Origin: Acidobacteriota bacterium
Lineage (GTDB): Bacteria > Acidobacteriota > Vicinamibacteria > Vicinamibacterales > UBA8438
Direction: 5' to 3'
Assembly (NCBI GenBank): GCA_011523845.1
Contig: WTFV01000056.1
Coordinates: forward strand, 1 to 42,329
DNA length: 42,329 bases
The notes beneath the pieces were generated by a model, which ran no database searches, was not told where the DNA came from, and saw only the letters and a list, made by a program, of their open reading frames with translations. The position numbers and the translations under genes are program-made. Positions 35,229 to 42,329 of the stretch are shown one piece after another. Each line of letters opens with the position of its first letter. The stretch's first letter is position 1.

Positions 35229-35530
35229 GTAACTCCTCGGGGCGTGCCTCGCGGACGGGATGCACTTGACTCCGCAAGCAAGCTTCGTGCCGGACGCCGC
35301 GCGGCCGCCCCGTGAGGAGATGCGGGAGTCGTTCGTCAGCGGCGCCTTGACGGGGAAGGGTTTCCGTGTGGGAGATCTTCCACGGGGCGTGCCGACTATT
35401 CCGCGGCCGGCGCCCCGGGGCCTTCCCTGGCTGCACGCTTCGATACGCTGTCGCCACGTGGCGCCCCCGACGACCACGAGCACCGTGTCCCGGACGGCTC
35501 GACGTGGAGGTACAATCCGTTGCCATCGCG
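35229..35530. other. Divergent intergenic region
   Basis: About 300 bp between the Usp gene (minus) and the structured repeat before the epimerase-family gene (plus). I see no supported gene, and no clear -35/-10 pair on either strand. Long open frames here are shadows continuing from neighbouring genes. Confidence 0.4.
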
Positions 35531-35630
35531 ACGAGGGAGCATGTTGGGCACATTCGACCGAGGAGCAACGCTGTCCACGCCGGATGCAGCGCCGCTCGAA
35601 CGCAGCGGGAACCTTGCCACGGGCTCCTAG
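35531..35630 (+). repeat. Structured ~100-nt repeat, copy 2 (candidate leader RNA)
   Basis: This is the second copy of the element at 1265-1364. AGGAGC (35561-35566) and GCTCCT (35623-35628) are again exact complements. CCGCT/AGCGG keep the central hairpin although its sequence differs from copy 1, and CGCT/AGCG plus GAGC/GCTC offer a competing stem. The element abuts the ATG of the next gene with no other SD, so whatever it does could directly affect that start. Confidence 0.55.
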
Positions 35631-36578
35631 ATGCCGCGTGCCGTCATCACCGGGGTCGCCGGCTTCATCGGCTCCCATCTCGCCGACAGCCTGCTCGATC
35701 GCGGGTACTCCGTGGTCGGGATCGACAACCTGCTGACCGGAAGCCTCTCGAACGTCCGTCATCTGCGGAACCGCGACTTCGAGTTCATTCACCACGACGT
35801 CACCAACGAGGTCTCGGTCGCGGGCGCGGTGGATCTGGTCCTGCACTGGGCGAGCCCGGCGAGCCCGGTCGACTACCTGGAGCTCCCGATTCCAACCCTG
35901 AAGGTCGGCGCCCTGGGGACGCACAACGCGCTGGGACTGGCCAAGGCCAAGAGTGCGCGCTTCGTGCTCGCCTCGACGTCGGAGGTCTACGGCGACCCGC
36001 TGGAGCATCCCCAGAGGGAGACCTACTGGGGCAACGTCAACCCCATCGGTCCCCGCGGCGTCTACGACGAAGCCAAGCGCTTCGCCGAGGCGATAACCAC
36101 CGCCTACCACCGCTATCACGGGCTGGACGCCAAGATCGTCCGCATCTTCAACACCTACGGGCCGCGGATGCGGCTGCACGACGGCCGCGCCATCCCGAAC
36201 TTCATCACGCAGGCGCTGCGCGGCGAGGACGTCACTATCTACGGTGACGGCGATCAGACCCGCAGCTTCTGCTTCGTCAGCGATCTGGTGCGCGGCATCA
36301 TCGCGCTCGTCGAATCCGACATCAACGAGCCGGTCAACATCGGCAACCCCGCCGAAATGACGATTCGCCAGATCGCCGACGCCATCCTCGCCGCTACCGG
36401 TTCGCGGTCGCGCGTGGTCCACAAACCGCTGCCGACCGACGATCCGAAGGTGCGTCAGCCGGACATAGGCCGCGCACGGACGCTGCTGGGCTGGGAACCG
36501 AGGGTCTCTCTGGCAGAGGGCCTGCGCGCGACGATCGAGTACTTCCGCGCCGCGCTGGCCGCCGGCGAGGCACGCTGA
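35631..36578 (+). CDS. UDP-glucuronate decarboxylase-like NAD-dependent epimerase
   Basis: A 315-residue extended short-chain dehydrogenase. The NAD site GVAGFIGSH is at residues 8-16. The active site has STSEVYG and the Y-x3-K pair in GVYDEAKR, and the family marker is the string [19 protein letters not shown], typical of UDP-xylose synthase. [12 protein letters not shown] and [14 protein letters not shown] follow. It should convert UDP-glucuronate to UDP-xylose, using the product of Ugd. It has no SD; the structured repeat ends at the ATG. An alternative is another nucleotide-sugar epimerase of the same fold. Confidence 0.92.
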   Translation: MPRAVITGVAGFIGSHLADSLLDRGYSVVGIDNLLTGSLSNVRHLRNRDFEFIHHDVTNEVSVAGAVDLVLHWASPASPVDYLELPIPTLKVGALGTHNALGLAKAKSARFVLASTSEVYGDPLEHPQRETYWGNVNPIGPRGVYDEAKRFAEAITTAYHRYHGLDAKIVRIFNTYGPRMRLHDGRAIPNFITQALRGEDVTIYGDGDQTRSFCFVSDLVRGIIALVESDINEPVNIGNPAEMTIRQIADAILAATGSRSRVVHKPLPTDDPKVRQPDIGRARTLLGWEPRVSLAEGLRATIEYFRAALAAGEAR

Positions 36579-37159
36579 CCTGCACTGCACACGGGAAGGA
36601 GCTTGCGTCTCCATCCTCTCCCGACGGCTGCGGGACGGCCTTGCCGTTCATCTGCGCCGACCGTCGTCGGCCGGCAACTTCCCCGCAACGCCCCGTGGAA
36701 AGCCCGCCAGCTCCGTCTGCCGACAATGCCGACGCCCATAGAGCCGAGCGGTGGGGGTAGCGGTTCAGTGGTCACCGGCGGTGACACGCCGTGCCACTGC
36801 CGGGCGGGCGCAACCGCGCCGCCAACCGAAAATGCTCTGCACAATCCAAACGTTGGATCTTGCGCCACCACCCGCCAAATAAACACGAAAAAAACACCAA
36901 AAGCACATGCGTCGTACATGTAATGTCCGCTAGTCTGAAGCGGTTCCTTGGCAGTCTGAGATATGTGATCACCATTCGACGTGACCGTCAGAAATCTCGG
37001 TTACCACCGGGTTCTGAACCGGAAGCCGACGACGGCTTCTTCCCTGGCTTCCTGGCTACGCCTCGTTGACCACGCGACGAGGAGGATGTAGTGCAGGCCG
37101 TACAGGCCGGCGACGATCCTCATCGGTACGTGCGTTCGGTAGGCGGAAGGAGACTCGAC
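36579..37159. other. AT-richer intergenic region before LRR genes
   Basis: About 580 bp with no supported gene. The part from about 36830 to 36970 is clearly less GC-rich than its surroundings and holds an A-rich run. It contains the inverted repeat at 36844-36858. The AAGGAG at the far end serves the LRR gene. Promoter elements for that gene are expected here, but no pair is clear. Confidence 0.45.
36844..36858. promoter_or_regulatory. Inverted repeat, possible operator
   Basis: ATCCAA, the spacer ACG and TTGGAT form a perfect 6-bp inverted repeat in the AT-richer gap, about 300 bp upstream of the first LRR gene. The 3-nt centre makes an operator more likely than a terminator. No regulator is nearby. 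Confidence 0.3.
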
Positions 37160-40100
37160 ATGGCAGCTCTAGCTCGCGAACGTGGCTGGTGGGTGGGCGG
37201 TCTGCTGGCCGTGGCGAGCCTGGGCGCGCCAACCGGCGGCGCCCTCGCGCAGGGAAGCGTGGAGACGGACCGCGCGGCGCTGGTGACGCTCTACAACGCC
37301 ACCGGCGGAGCGAACTGGACGAACAACACCAACTGGCTGAGCGACGAGCCGCTGTCGGAGTGGTTCGGGGTGACCACGGATGGGAACGGTCGTGTCGAGC
37401 GACTGCAACTTGGTTGGGAGAACGGCGAGCCCGTCGGCAATGGGCTGGCGGGGCCGATTCCCCGTGAACTGGCGAATTTGTCCGTGCTCAGGCGTCTGGA
37501 CCTTTCTGGTAACGCACTGACGGGACCGATCCCGCCCGAACTGGGCCGGTTGGCCAACTTGAGGGGTCTGTTGCTCCGACACAACGAGCTGACCGGGCGC
37601 ATCCCGCCGGAACTGGCGCAATTGACCAACCTCGACGGTTGGCTGGATCTCGCGGAGAACGCGCTGACGGGACCGATCCCGCCCGAACTGGGCCGGTTGA
37701 CCAACTTGAGGGGTCTGTTGCTCTGGCGCAATGAGTTGACCGGGCCCATCCCGATCCAACTGGCGCAGTTGTCCAACCTCGAATTCCTGCATCTCTCCGA
37801 CAACGCGCTGACGGGACCGATCCCGCCCGAACTGGAGCAATTGGCGAGTATGAAGGAACTGGGACTCAGCTTCAACGACTTGACCGGGTCCATCCCGGTG
37901 TCGTTGGGCAGGTTGACTAGCCTCAGGCAACTGTGGCTCGGCGACAACGAGCTGTGGGGCCGGATCCCGACGGAGCTCGGCAATCTGGCCAACCTCGAAC
38001 GGCTCCACCTCATGAACAATAACCGGTTGAGCGGGCGGATCCCGTCCGCCCTGGGCAACCTGACCAACCTCGAGTCGCTACGGCTCAACCGCACCTTCTT
38101 GACCGGGGCGCTCCCGAGAAGCCTGCTGCAGTTGTCCGGCCTCAGATGGTTCACGATCAACGAAACCGGCGTATGCGTGCCGGAAGACCCCGCCGTGCAG
38201 CAGTGGCTGGGCACGATCTCCGATTTCAGGACCTCGGGACTCGCCTGCGACGGTTCGTTGAGCGTCGCCTTCGGCGCATCGAGCTACGTGGTGGCGGAGG
38301 GCGAGAGCGTCCCGGTTACGGTGCGCCTGATCGACGCGAGCGAGACCGCCCGTTCGGCAACGATCGACCTGACGGTCACCCCCGGCAACGGAGCAACGTC
38401 CGCCGACTATGCGGCGCCGCCGGGCAGCGTCACCATCAGGGCTCCCGCGACCACGGCCAGCTTCGTCGTCAGCGCTCTCGCCGACAACGTGCTCGACGAC
38501 GGCGAGACGGTCGTGCTCGGTTTCCGGAGCCCGCTGCCGGCCGGGATCGCCGTGGGCGCGCCGGCCACTGCCACGGTCGCGATCACCGACCCGGCCGCCG
38601 CAGCGCTGGACCGGGCGGTGCTGGAAGCCCTGCACCACGCGACCGGCGGCCCGAGCTGGACGAACAACACCAACTGGCTGACCGACGCGCCGTTGTCGGA
38701 GTGGTTCGGGGTGACGACCGAGAGTGGCCGTGTGACGGCGCTGCATCTGCCCGGCAACGCGCTGCGCGGGCCGATCCCCGACCCGCTCGGAAACCTGGTC
38801 TTCCTGCAATCGCTGAACCTCGGAAGCTGGTGGGACCCGACGTTGGGGCGGTGGTTCTACAACGAGCTGAGCGGGCCGATTCCCGACGCGCTCGGAAATC
38901 TCGCGGTCCTGCAGTCGCTGGCTCTCGGCGGCAACGCGCTGAGCGGAGCGCTTCCGGAGACGCTCGGCAGCCTGACGAACTTGGTATCGCTGCATCTCGG
39001 CGACAATGAGTTGAGCGGGCCTATCCCGAACGCGCTCGGTAGCCTGACGAACCTGAATTGGCTGACTCTTTTCGGCAACCAGTTGAGCGGGCCTATCCCG
39101 GACGCGCTCGGCAGCCTGACGAACCTGAGGGTGCTGTCTCTCCAAAACAACCGGTTGAGCGGGCCCATACCTGACGCGCTCGGAAATCTCCCAAATCTGC
39201 AACGGCTGTATCTCAACAGCAACGAGTTGAGCGGGCCCATACCTGACGCGCTCGGAAATCTCGCAAACCTGCAATCCCTGAATCTCTCCGAAAACCAGTT
39301 GAGTGGGCCAATCCCGGGCGCGCTCGGAAATCTCGCAAATTTGCAGGGACTGTTTCTCTCCCGCAACCAGTTGAGCGGGCCCATACCGCGAGCACTGGAA
39401 AACCTCTCGAACCTCGAGCACCTGTATCTCGGAGACAACGATCTGGCCGGGCCGTTTGCGTGGTTGGGCAATATGACCAACTTGCGACAGTTGGGACTCT
39501 GGAACCTCGGGTTGACCGGTCCGGTTCCCTCGTGGGTGGCGTCCCTGACGAACCTGACCTACCTGAGCCTTACGCAGAACGCGCTGAGCGGACCGATTCC
39601 GACGGAGCTGCGCCGGCTGACCAACCTGAGTTTTCTGAGCCTCAGCCGCAACCTGCTGACCGGGCCCGTCCCAGCGTGGCTCGGAGACCTCACCGAACTC
39701 CGCTCCTTGTATCTCTACGGCAACCCGCTGGGCGGACCGCTCCCGCAGAGCCTGACGCAACTGCCGCTCCGGGCGCTCTGGGTCCACTTCACGCAAGCCT
39801 GCGCGCCGGCGGACGCCGCCTTCCAGGGGTGGGTCGAGACAATCGGGAGCTTCCGTGGGACCACGTGCGGCCAGGACCGGACGGGGAGCTTCACCGACCC
39901 CACGCTGACACCGGGAGCGACCGGCGTGCGGGGAGTCCATGTCACGGAGCTCCGCGACTTGATCAACACGGCCCGCGCGGCCTGCAAGCTGCCGCACGCC
40001 GCGTGGACGGACCGGCGCATCACGCCCGGCGAGACGCCGGTCAGGGCGGTCCATCTCATGGAGTTGCGCACCGCGCTCACGCAGGCCTACACGGCGTGCT

Positions 40101-40225
40101 CGCTGCCGCTTCCGACGTATACCGACCCAGTGATCGTGCGGGGAGTGACGCCGGTCAGGGCGGTGCACTGGACGGAACTGCGCGACGCGGGAATCAGCGT
40201 GCTCGATGCGGCGACTGCTCCCTGA
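37160..40225 (+). CDS. Secreted LRR/Calx-beta protein with C-terminal triple repeat
   Basis: A 1,021-residue exported protein. ATG 37160 has AAGGAG seven bases ahead; the same SD context recurs before the next paralogue. A signal peptide ends in GALAQG (about residue 32). An LRR cap (DRAALVTLYNATGGANWTNNTNW) leads into plant-type LRRs, with GPIPPELGRLTNL steps, to about residue 350. A Cys-containing cap (VCVPEDPAV) follows, then a Calx-beta domain (about 366-480: SVAFGASSYVVAEGES ... DNVLDDGETVVLGF), a second cap (LDRAVLEALHHATGG), a second LRR block with GPIPDALGNL steps, a cap (CAPADAAFQGW) and a threefold 38-residue repeat. This is an adhesion or binding-type architecture; the ligand is unknown. 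Confidence 0.93.
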   Translation: MAALARERGWWVGGLLAVASLGAPTGGALAQGSVETDRAALVTLYNATGGANWTNNTNWLSDEPLSEWFGVTTDGNGRVERLQLGWENGEPVGNGLAGPIPRELANLSVLRRLDLSGNALTGPIPPELGRLANLRGLLLRHNELTGRIPPELAQLTNLDGWLDLAENALTGPIPPELGRLTNLRGLLLWRNELTGPIPIQLAQLSNLEFLHLSDNALTGPIPPELEQLASMKELGLSFNDLTGSIPVSLGRLTSLRQLWLGDNELWGRIPTELGNLANLERLHLMNNNRLSGRIPSALGNLTNLESLRLNRTFLTGALPRSLLQLSGLRWFTINETGVCVPEDPAVQQWLGTISDFRTSGLACDGSLSVAFGASSYVVAEGESVPVTVRLIDASETARSATIDLTVTPGNGATSADYAAPPGSVTIRAPATTASFVVSALADNVLDDGETVVLGFRSPLPAGIAVGAPATATVAITDPAAAALDRAVLEALHHATGGPSWTNNTNWLTDAPLSEWFGVTTESGRVTALHLPGNALRGPIPDPLGNLVFLQSLNLGSWWDPTLGRWFYNELSGPIPDALGNLAVLQSLALGGNALSGALPETLGSLTNLVSLHLGDNELSGPIPNALGSLTNLNWLTLFGNQLSGPIPDALGSLTNLRVLSLQNNRLSGPIPDALGNLPNLQRLYLNSNELSGPIPDALGNLANLQSLNLSENQLSGPIPGALGNLANLQGLFLSRNQLSGPIPRALENLSNLEHLYLGDNDLAGPFAWLGNMTNLRQLGLWNLGLTGPVPSWVASLTNLTYLSLTQNALSGPIPTELRRLTNLSFLSLSRNLLTGPVPAWLGDLTELRSLYLYGNPLGGPLPQSLTQLPLRALWVHFTQACAPADAAFQGWVETIGSFRGTTCGQDRTGSFTDPTLTPGATGVRGVHVTELRDLINTARAACKLPHAAWTDRRITPGETPVRAVHLMELRTALTQAYTACSLPLPTYTDPVIVRGVTPVRAVHWTELRDAGISVLDAATAP
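38474..38904 (+). repeat. 431-bp block shared with the downstream LRR gene (copy 1)
   Basis: This block aligns without gaps to 41672-42102 at an offset of 3,198 bp, with about nine mismatches, i.e. about 98% identity. It covers the end of the Calx-beta domain, the second LRR cap and the start of the second LRR block. The flanking parts of the two genes are far less similar. Confidence 0.85.
39011..39442 (+). repeat. Six exact 72-nt LRR units
   Basis: Starts at 39011, 39083, 39155, 39227, 39299 and 39371 are each 72 nt apart. Each unit encodes LSGPIPDALGNLxNLxxLxL-type 24-residue repeats. Several neighbours are nearly identical in DNA, including the CGCTCGGAAATCTC core. Confidence 0.9.
39890..40222 (+). 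repeat. Threefold 38-residue C-terminal repeat
   Basis: Three units start at 39890, 40004 and 40118, 114 nt apart (the last is shorter by three residues). Each reads [F/W/Y]TDxxIxxGxTxVRxVHxxELRxx, with VH and ELR invariant. The units are at the extreme C terminus, after the LRRs. I know similar strings from other acidobacterial surface proteins, but no named domain. Confidence 0.85.
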
Positions 40226-40315
40226 CGTGATAGAGACCTGAGCGCTGATGGACGGGTTCGGCGCGAGAGGCATGAACGAACTACCCCCGGTTGCCTCGAA
40301 AGGAGACTCGACACG

Positions 40316-42329
40316 ATGGTGACTCGCGAGCGCGGTTGGTGGGTGGTGACTGGTCTGCTGGCCGTGGCGAGCCTGGGCACGCCAACGGGCGGCGCCCTCG
40401 CGCAGGGAAACGTGGAGACGGACCGCGCGGCGCTGGTGGCGCTCTACAACGCCACCGGCGGAGCGAACTGGACGGATAACACGAACTGGCTGACCGACGA
40501 GCCGCTGTCGGAGTGGTTCGGAGTGACGACGGAGAGCGGTCGGGTGACGGAACTGCGTCTGCGCGGCAACGAGCTGAGCGGTTCGATCCCGACCGAACTG
40601 GGCAACCTCGCCAACCTGGAATCGCTGTATCTCGACAGCAACGAACTAAGCGGGCCGATCCCGCCGGAACTCGGCCAGTTGGCCAGCCTCCGGACTCTGG
40701 TTCTCTATGGCAATCGGCTGAGCGGACCCATTCCGCGGGAACTGGGGCAGTTGACCAACCTCTGGGTCCTGTATCTCAACAACAACGAACTGAGCGGGCC
40801 GATCCCAACCGAACTGGGCAATCTCGCCAATCTCCGAGAGCTGTGGGTTCGCAAGAACAAACTGAGCGGGCCGATCCCGACCGAACTGGGCAATCTCGCC
40901 AACCTGGAATGGCTGACGCTCAGCAGCAACGAACTGAGCGGGCCGATCCCGACCGAACTGGGCAATCTCGCCAACCTGCAACTCCTGTATCTCAGCGGCA
41001 ACGCGCTGAGCGGGCCGATCCCGACCGAACTGGGCAACCTCGCCAACCTGCAGTTTCTGTATCTCGACTACAACCAGTTGAGCGGGCCGATCCCGACCGA
41101 ACTGGGCAATCTCGCCAATCTCGAAGCGCTCTGGCTCAGCGGCAACGCGCTGAGTGGTCCGATCCCGACCGAACTGGGCAATCTCGCCAACCTGCAATTC
41201 CTGCATCTCGGCAGCAACGAGCTGACGGGCCGGATCCCGACCGAACTGGCAATGACGAGCCTCGAAGAACTGTATCTCTTCGGTATCAGTGGTTTGACGG
41301 GACCGCTGCCACGGAGCTTGATGCAACTGTCAGGGTTCCAGTCGTTGACCATCGAGGGCACCGGCGTATGCGTGCCGGATGACCCTGCCGTGGAGGCGTG
41401 GTTGGCCAACATCTCGGACTTCAGCTCGTCGGGCCTCACTTGCGACGGCTCTCTGAGCGTCGCCTTTGGCGCATCGAGCTACACGGCAACCGAGGGTGGA
41501 AGCGTTCTGGTGGTCGTGCGCTTGATCGACCGGAGCGAAGGGCCGACCCGGTCGCTGACGGTCGGGTTGACGGCGACGCCGGGCAGCGGGGCGACCGCCA
41601 TCGACTACGCGGGAGTGCCGGCCCGCGTGACCATCACTTACCCGGACACCACCTCGACCTTCAGCTTCCGAGCTCTCGAGGACAACGTGCTCGACGACGG
41701 CGAAACGGTCGTGCTCGGCTTCCGGAGCCCGCTGCCGGCCGGGATCGCCTTGGGCGCGCCGGCCACTGCCACGGTCGCGATCACCGACCCGGCCGCCGCT
41801 GCGCTGGACCGGGCGGCGCTGGAAGCCCTGTACCACGCGACCGGCGGCCCGAGCTGGACGAACAACACTAACTGGCTGACCGACGCGCCGTTGTCGGAGT
41901 GGTTCGGGGTGACGACCGAGAGTGGCCGTGTGACGGCGCTGCATCTGCCCGGCAACGCGCTGCGCGGGCCGATCCCCGACCCGCTCGGAAACCTGGTCTT
42001 CCTGCAATCGCTGAACCTCGGAAGCTGGTGGGACCCGACGTTGGGGCGGTGGTTCTACAACGAGCTGAGCGGGCCGATTCCCGACGCGCTCGGAAATCTC
42101 GCAAATCTGCGATCATTGTCTCTCCGCAGCAACCAGTTGAGCGGGCCCATACCCGATGCGCTCGGAAATCTGACGAACCTGGAATACCTGTCTCTCCGGG
42201 AGAACCAGTTGAGCGGGCCCATACCTGACGCGCTCGGAAATCTCGCAAATCTGCAAGAGCTGTTTCTCTTCCGCAACCAGTTGAGCGGGCCCATACCTGA
42301 CGCGCTCGGAAATCTCGCAAATCTGCAAG
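40316..42329 (+). CDS. Secreted LRR/Calx-beta protein, paralogue, cut by window end
   Basis: At least 671 codons, open to the window edge with no stop. ATG 40316 has AAAGGAG ten bases ahead, in the same context as the upstream paralogue 90 bp away. A signal peptide is followed by GALAQGNVETDRAALVALYNATGG and ten LRRs of exactly 24 residues (GPIPTELGNLANL). Then come the VCVPDDPAV cap, a Calx-beta domain (about residue 380-495), the second cap (LDRAALEALYHATGG) and GPIPDALGNLANL repeats. It is clearly a tandem duplicate of the preceding gene. Whether it too ends in the triple repeat lies outside the window. Confidence 0.93.
   Translation, partial: MVTRERGWWVVTGLLAVASLGTPTGGALAQGNVETDRAALVALYNATGGANWTDNTNWLTDEPLSEWFGVTTESGRVTELRLRGNELSGSIPTELGNLANLESLYLDSNELSGPIPPELGQLASLRTLVLYGNRLSGPIPRELGQLTNLWVLYLNNNELSGPIPTELGNLANLRELWVRKNKLSGPIPTELGNLANLEWLTLSSNELSGPIPTELGNLANLQLLYLSGNALSGPIPTELGNLANLQFLYLDYNQLSGPIPTELGNLANLEALWLSGNALSGPIPTELGNLANLQFLHLGSNELTGRIPTELAMTSLEELYLFGISGLTGPLPRSLMQLSGFQSLTIEGTGVCVPDDPAVEAWLANISDFSSSGLTCDGSLSVAFGASSYTATEGGSVLVVVRLIDRSEGPTRSLTVGLTATPGSGATAIDYAGVPARVTITYPDTTSTFSFRALEDNVLDDGETVVLGFRSPLPAGIALGAPATATVAITDPAAAALDRAALEALYHATGGPSWTNNTNWLTDAPLSEWFGVTTESGRVTALHLPGNALRGPIPDPLGNLVFLQSLNLGSWWDPTLGRWFYNELSGPIPDALGNLANLRSLSLRSNQLSGPIPDALGNLTNLEYLSLRENQLSGPIPDALGNLANLQELFLFRNQLSGPIPDALGNLANLQ
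40574..41293 (+). repeat. Ten exact 72-nt LRR units
   Basis: Unit starts run every 72 nt from 40574 to 41222. Each encodes a LSGPIPTELGNLANLxxLxLxxNx-type repeat. The segment GGGCCGATCCCGACCGAACT recurs unchanged in several neighbours, so the array is nearly identical at DNA level. Confidence 0.9.
41672..42102 (+). repeat. 431-bp block shared with the upstream LRR gene (copy 2)
   Basis: Partner of 38474-38904, about 98% identical without gaps. The preceding part of the Calx-beta domain has diverged much more, giving a sharp left edge near 41672. Confidence 0.85.

Noticed and set aside
36648..36682. Short hairpin ACGGC-CTT-GCCGT as a terminator of the epimerase gene
   Set aside because: The stem is only 5 bp and no T-run follows; too weak to call.
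38078..40273. 731-codon minus-strand frame opposite the first LRR gene
   Set aside because: Its repeats (ERVRDRPAQL) mirror the LRR units on the other strand; no start signal and no real domain.
40574..41293. Regular repeats that might look like a CRISPR array
   Set aside because: Units are exactly 72 nt, in frame, and encode 24-residue LRRs; there are no unique spacers.

Overview
The window is GC-rich (roughly two thirds G+C by eye), with dense high-GC3 genes and GTG/TTG starts. It looks like an acidobacterial chromosome, probably of the Vicinamibacteria type. Reasons: a Planctomycetes/Acidobacteria-style PSCyt1-DUF1549-LamG-DUF1553 plus DUF1501 pair, a DUF6152 protein, two secreted proteins with the 'TADGxPDLxGxW' signature, and giant secreted LRR/Calx-beta proteins. 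The taxonomy is inferred from gene content only.

Layout. (1) 1-1,394: a lower-GC left edge with a small secreted SH3-like protein and a doubtful small membrane ORF, both minus strand. (2) 1,395-5,089: an M20 amidohydrolase overlapping a rhodanese lipoprotein (plus strand). Facing them on the minus strand is a peroxiredoxin-like gene interrupted by an in-frame TGA in a UxxC position with a SECIS-like hairpin behind it, i.e. a candidate selenoprotein. Then a six-TM protein with a long acidic Ala/Glu tail. (3) 12,707-5,434 (minus): five exported proteins: two TADG-PDL paralogues, DUF6152, a diheme PSD1-type protein and a Tat-exported DUF1501 protein. (4) 12,762-16,017: tRNA-Pro(GGG), a MerR-type regulator and Der (minus), divergent from an HU/IHF-like protein and an M50 site-2 protease (plus). 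(5) 25,290-16,030 (minus): a tight operon ugd, msbA-like ABC exporter, yicC, gmk, coaBC, family-4 UDG, priA, with a good sigma70-type promoter ahead of ugd. (6) 25,519-31,242 (plus): an exopolysaccharide block of four glycosyltransferases and an undecaprenyl-phosphate sugar-1-phosphate transferase. (7) 31,457-35,228: an APH/AAA two-domain kinase-like protein and three universal stress proteins. (8) 35,631-36,578: a UDP-glucuronate decarboxylase-like enzyme which, with Ugd, would supply UDP-xylose. (9) 37,160-end: two tandem paralogous secreted LRR/Calx-beta proteins, the second cut by the window edge.

Most notable points: the candidate UxxC selenoprotein (3,124-3,717, minus); a ~100-nt structured repeat placed just upstream of two unrelated genes (1,265-1,364 and 35,531-35,630), with alternative pairings that look like a leader RNA; a ~98% identical 431-bp block shared by the two LRR genes, together with exact 72-nt LRR arrays; and a threefold 38-residue C-terminal repeat on the first LRR protein.
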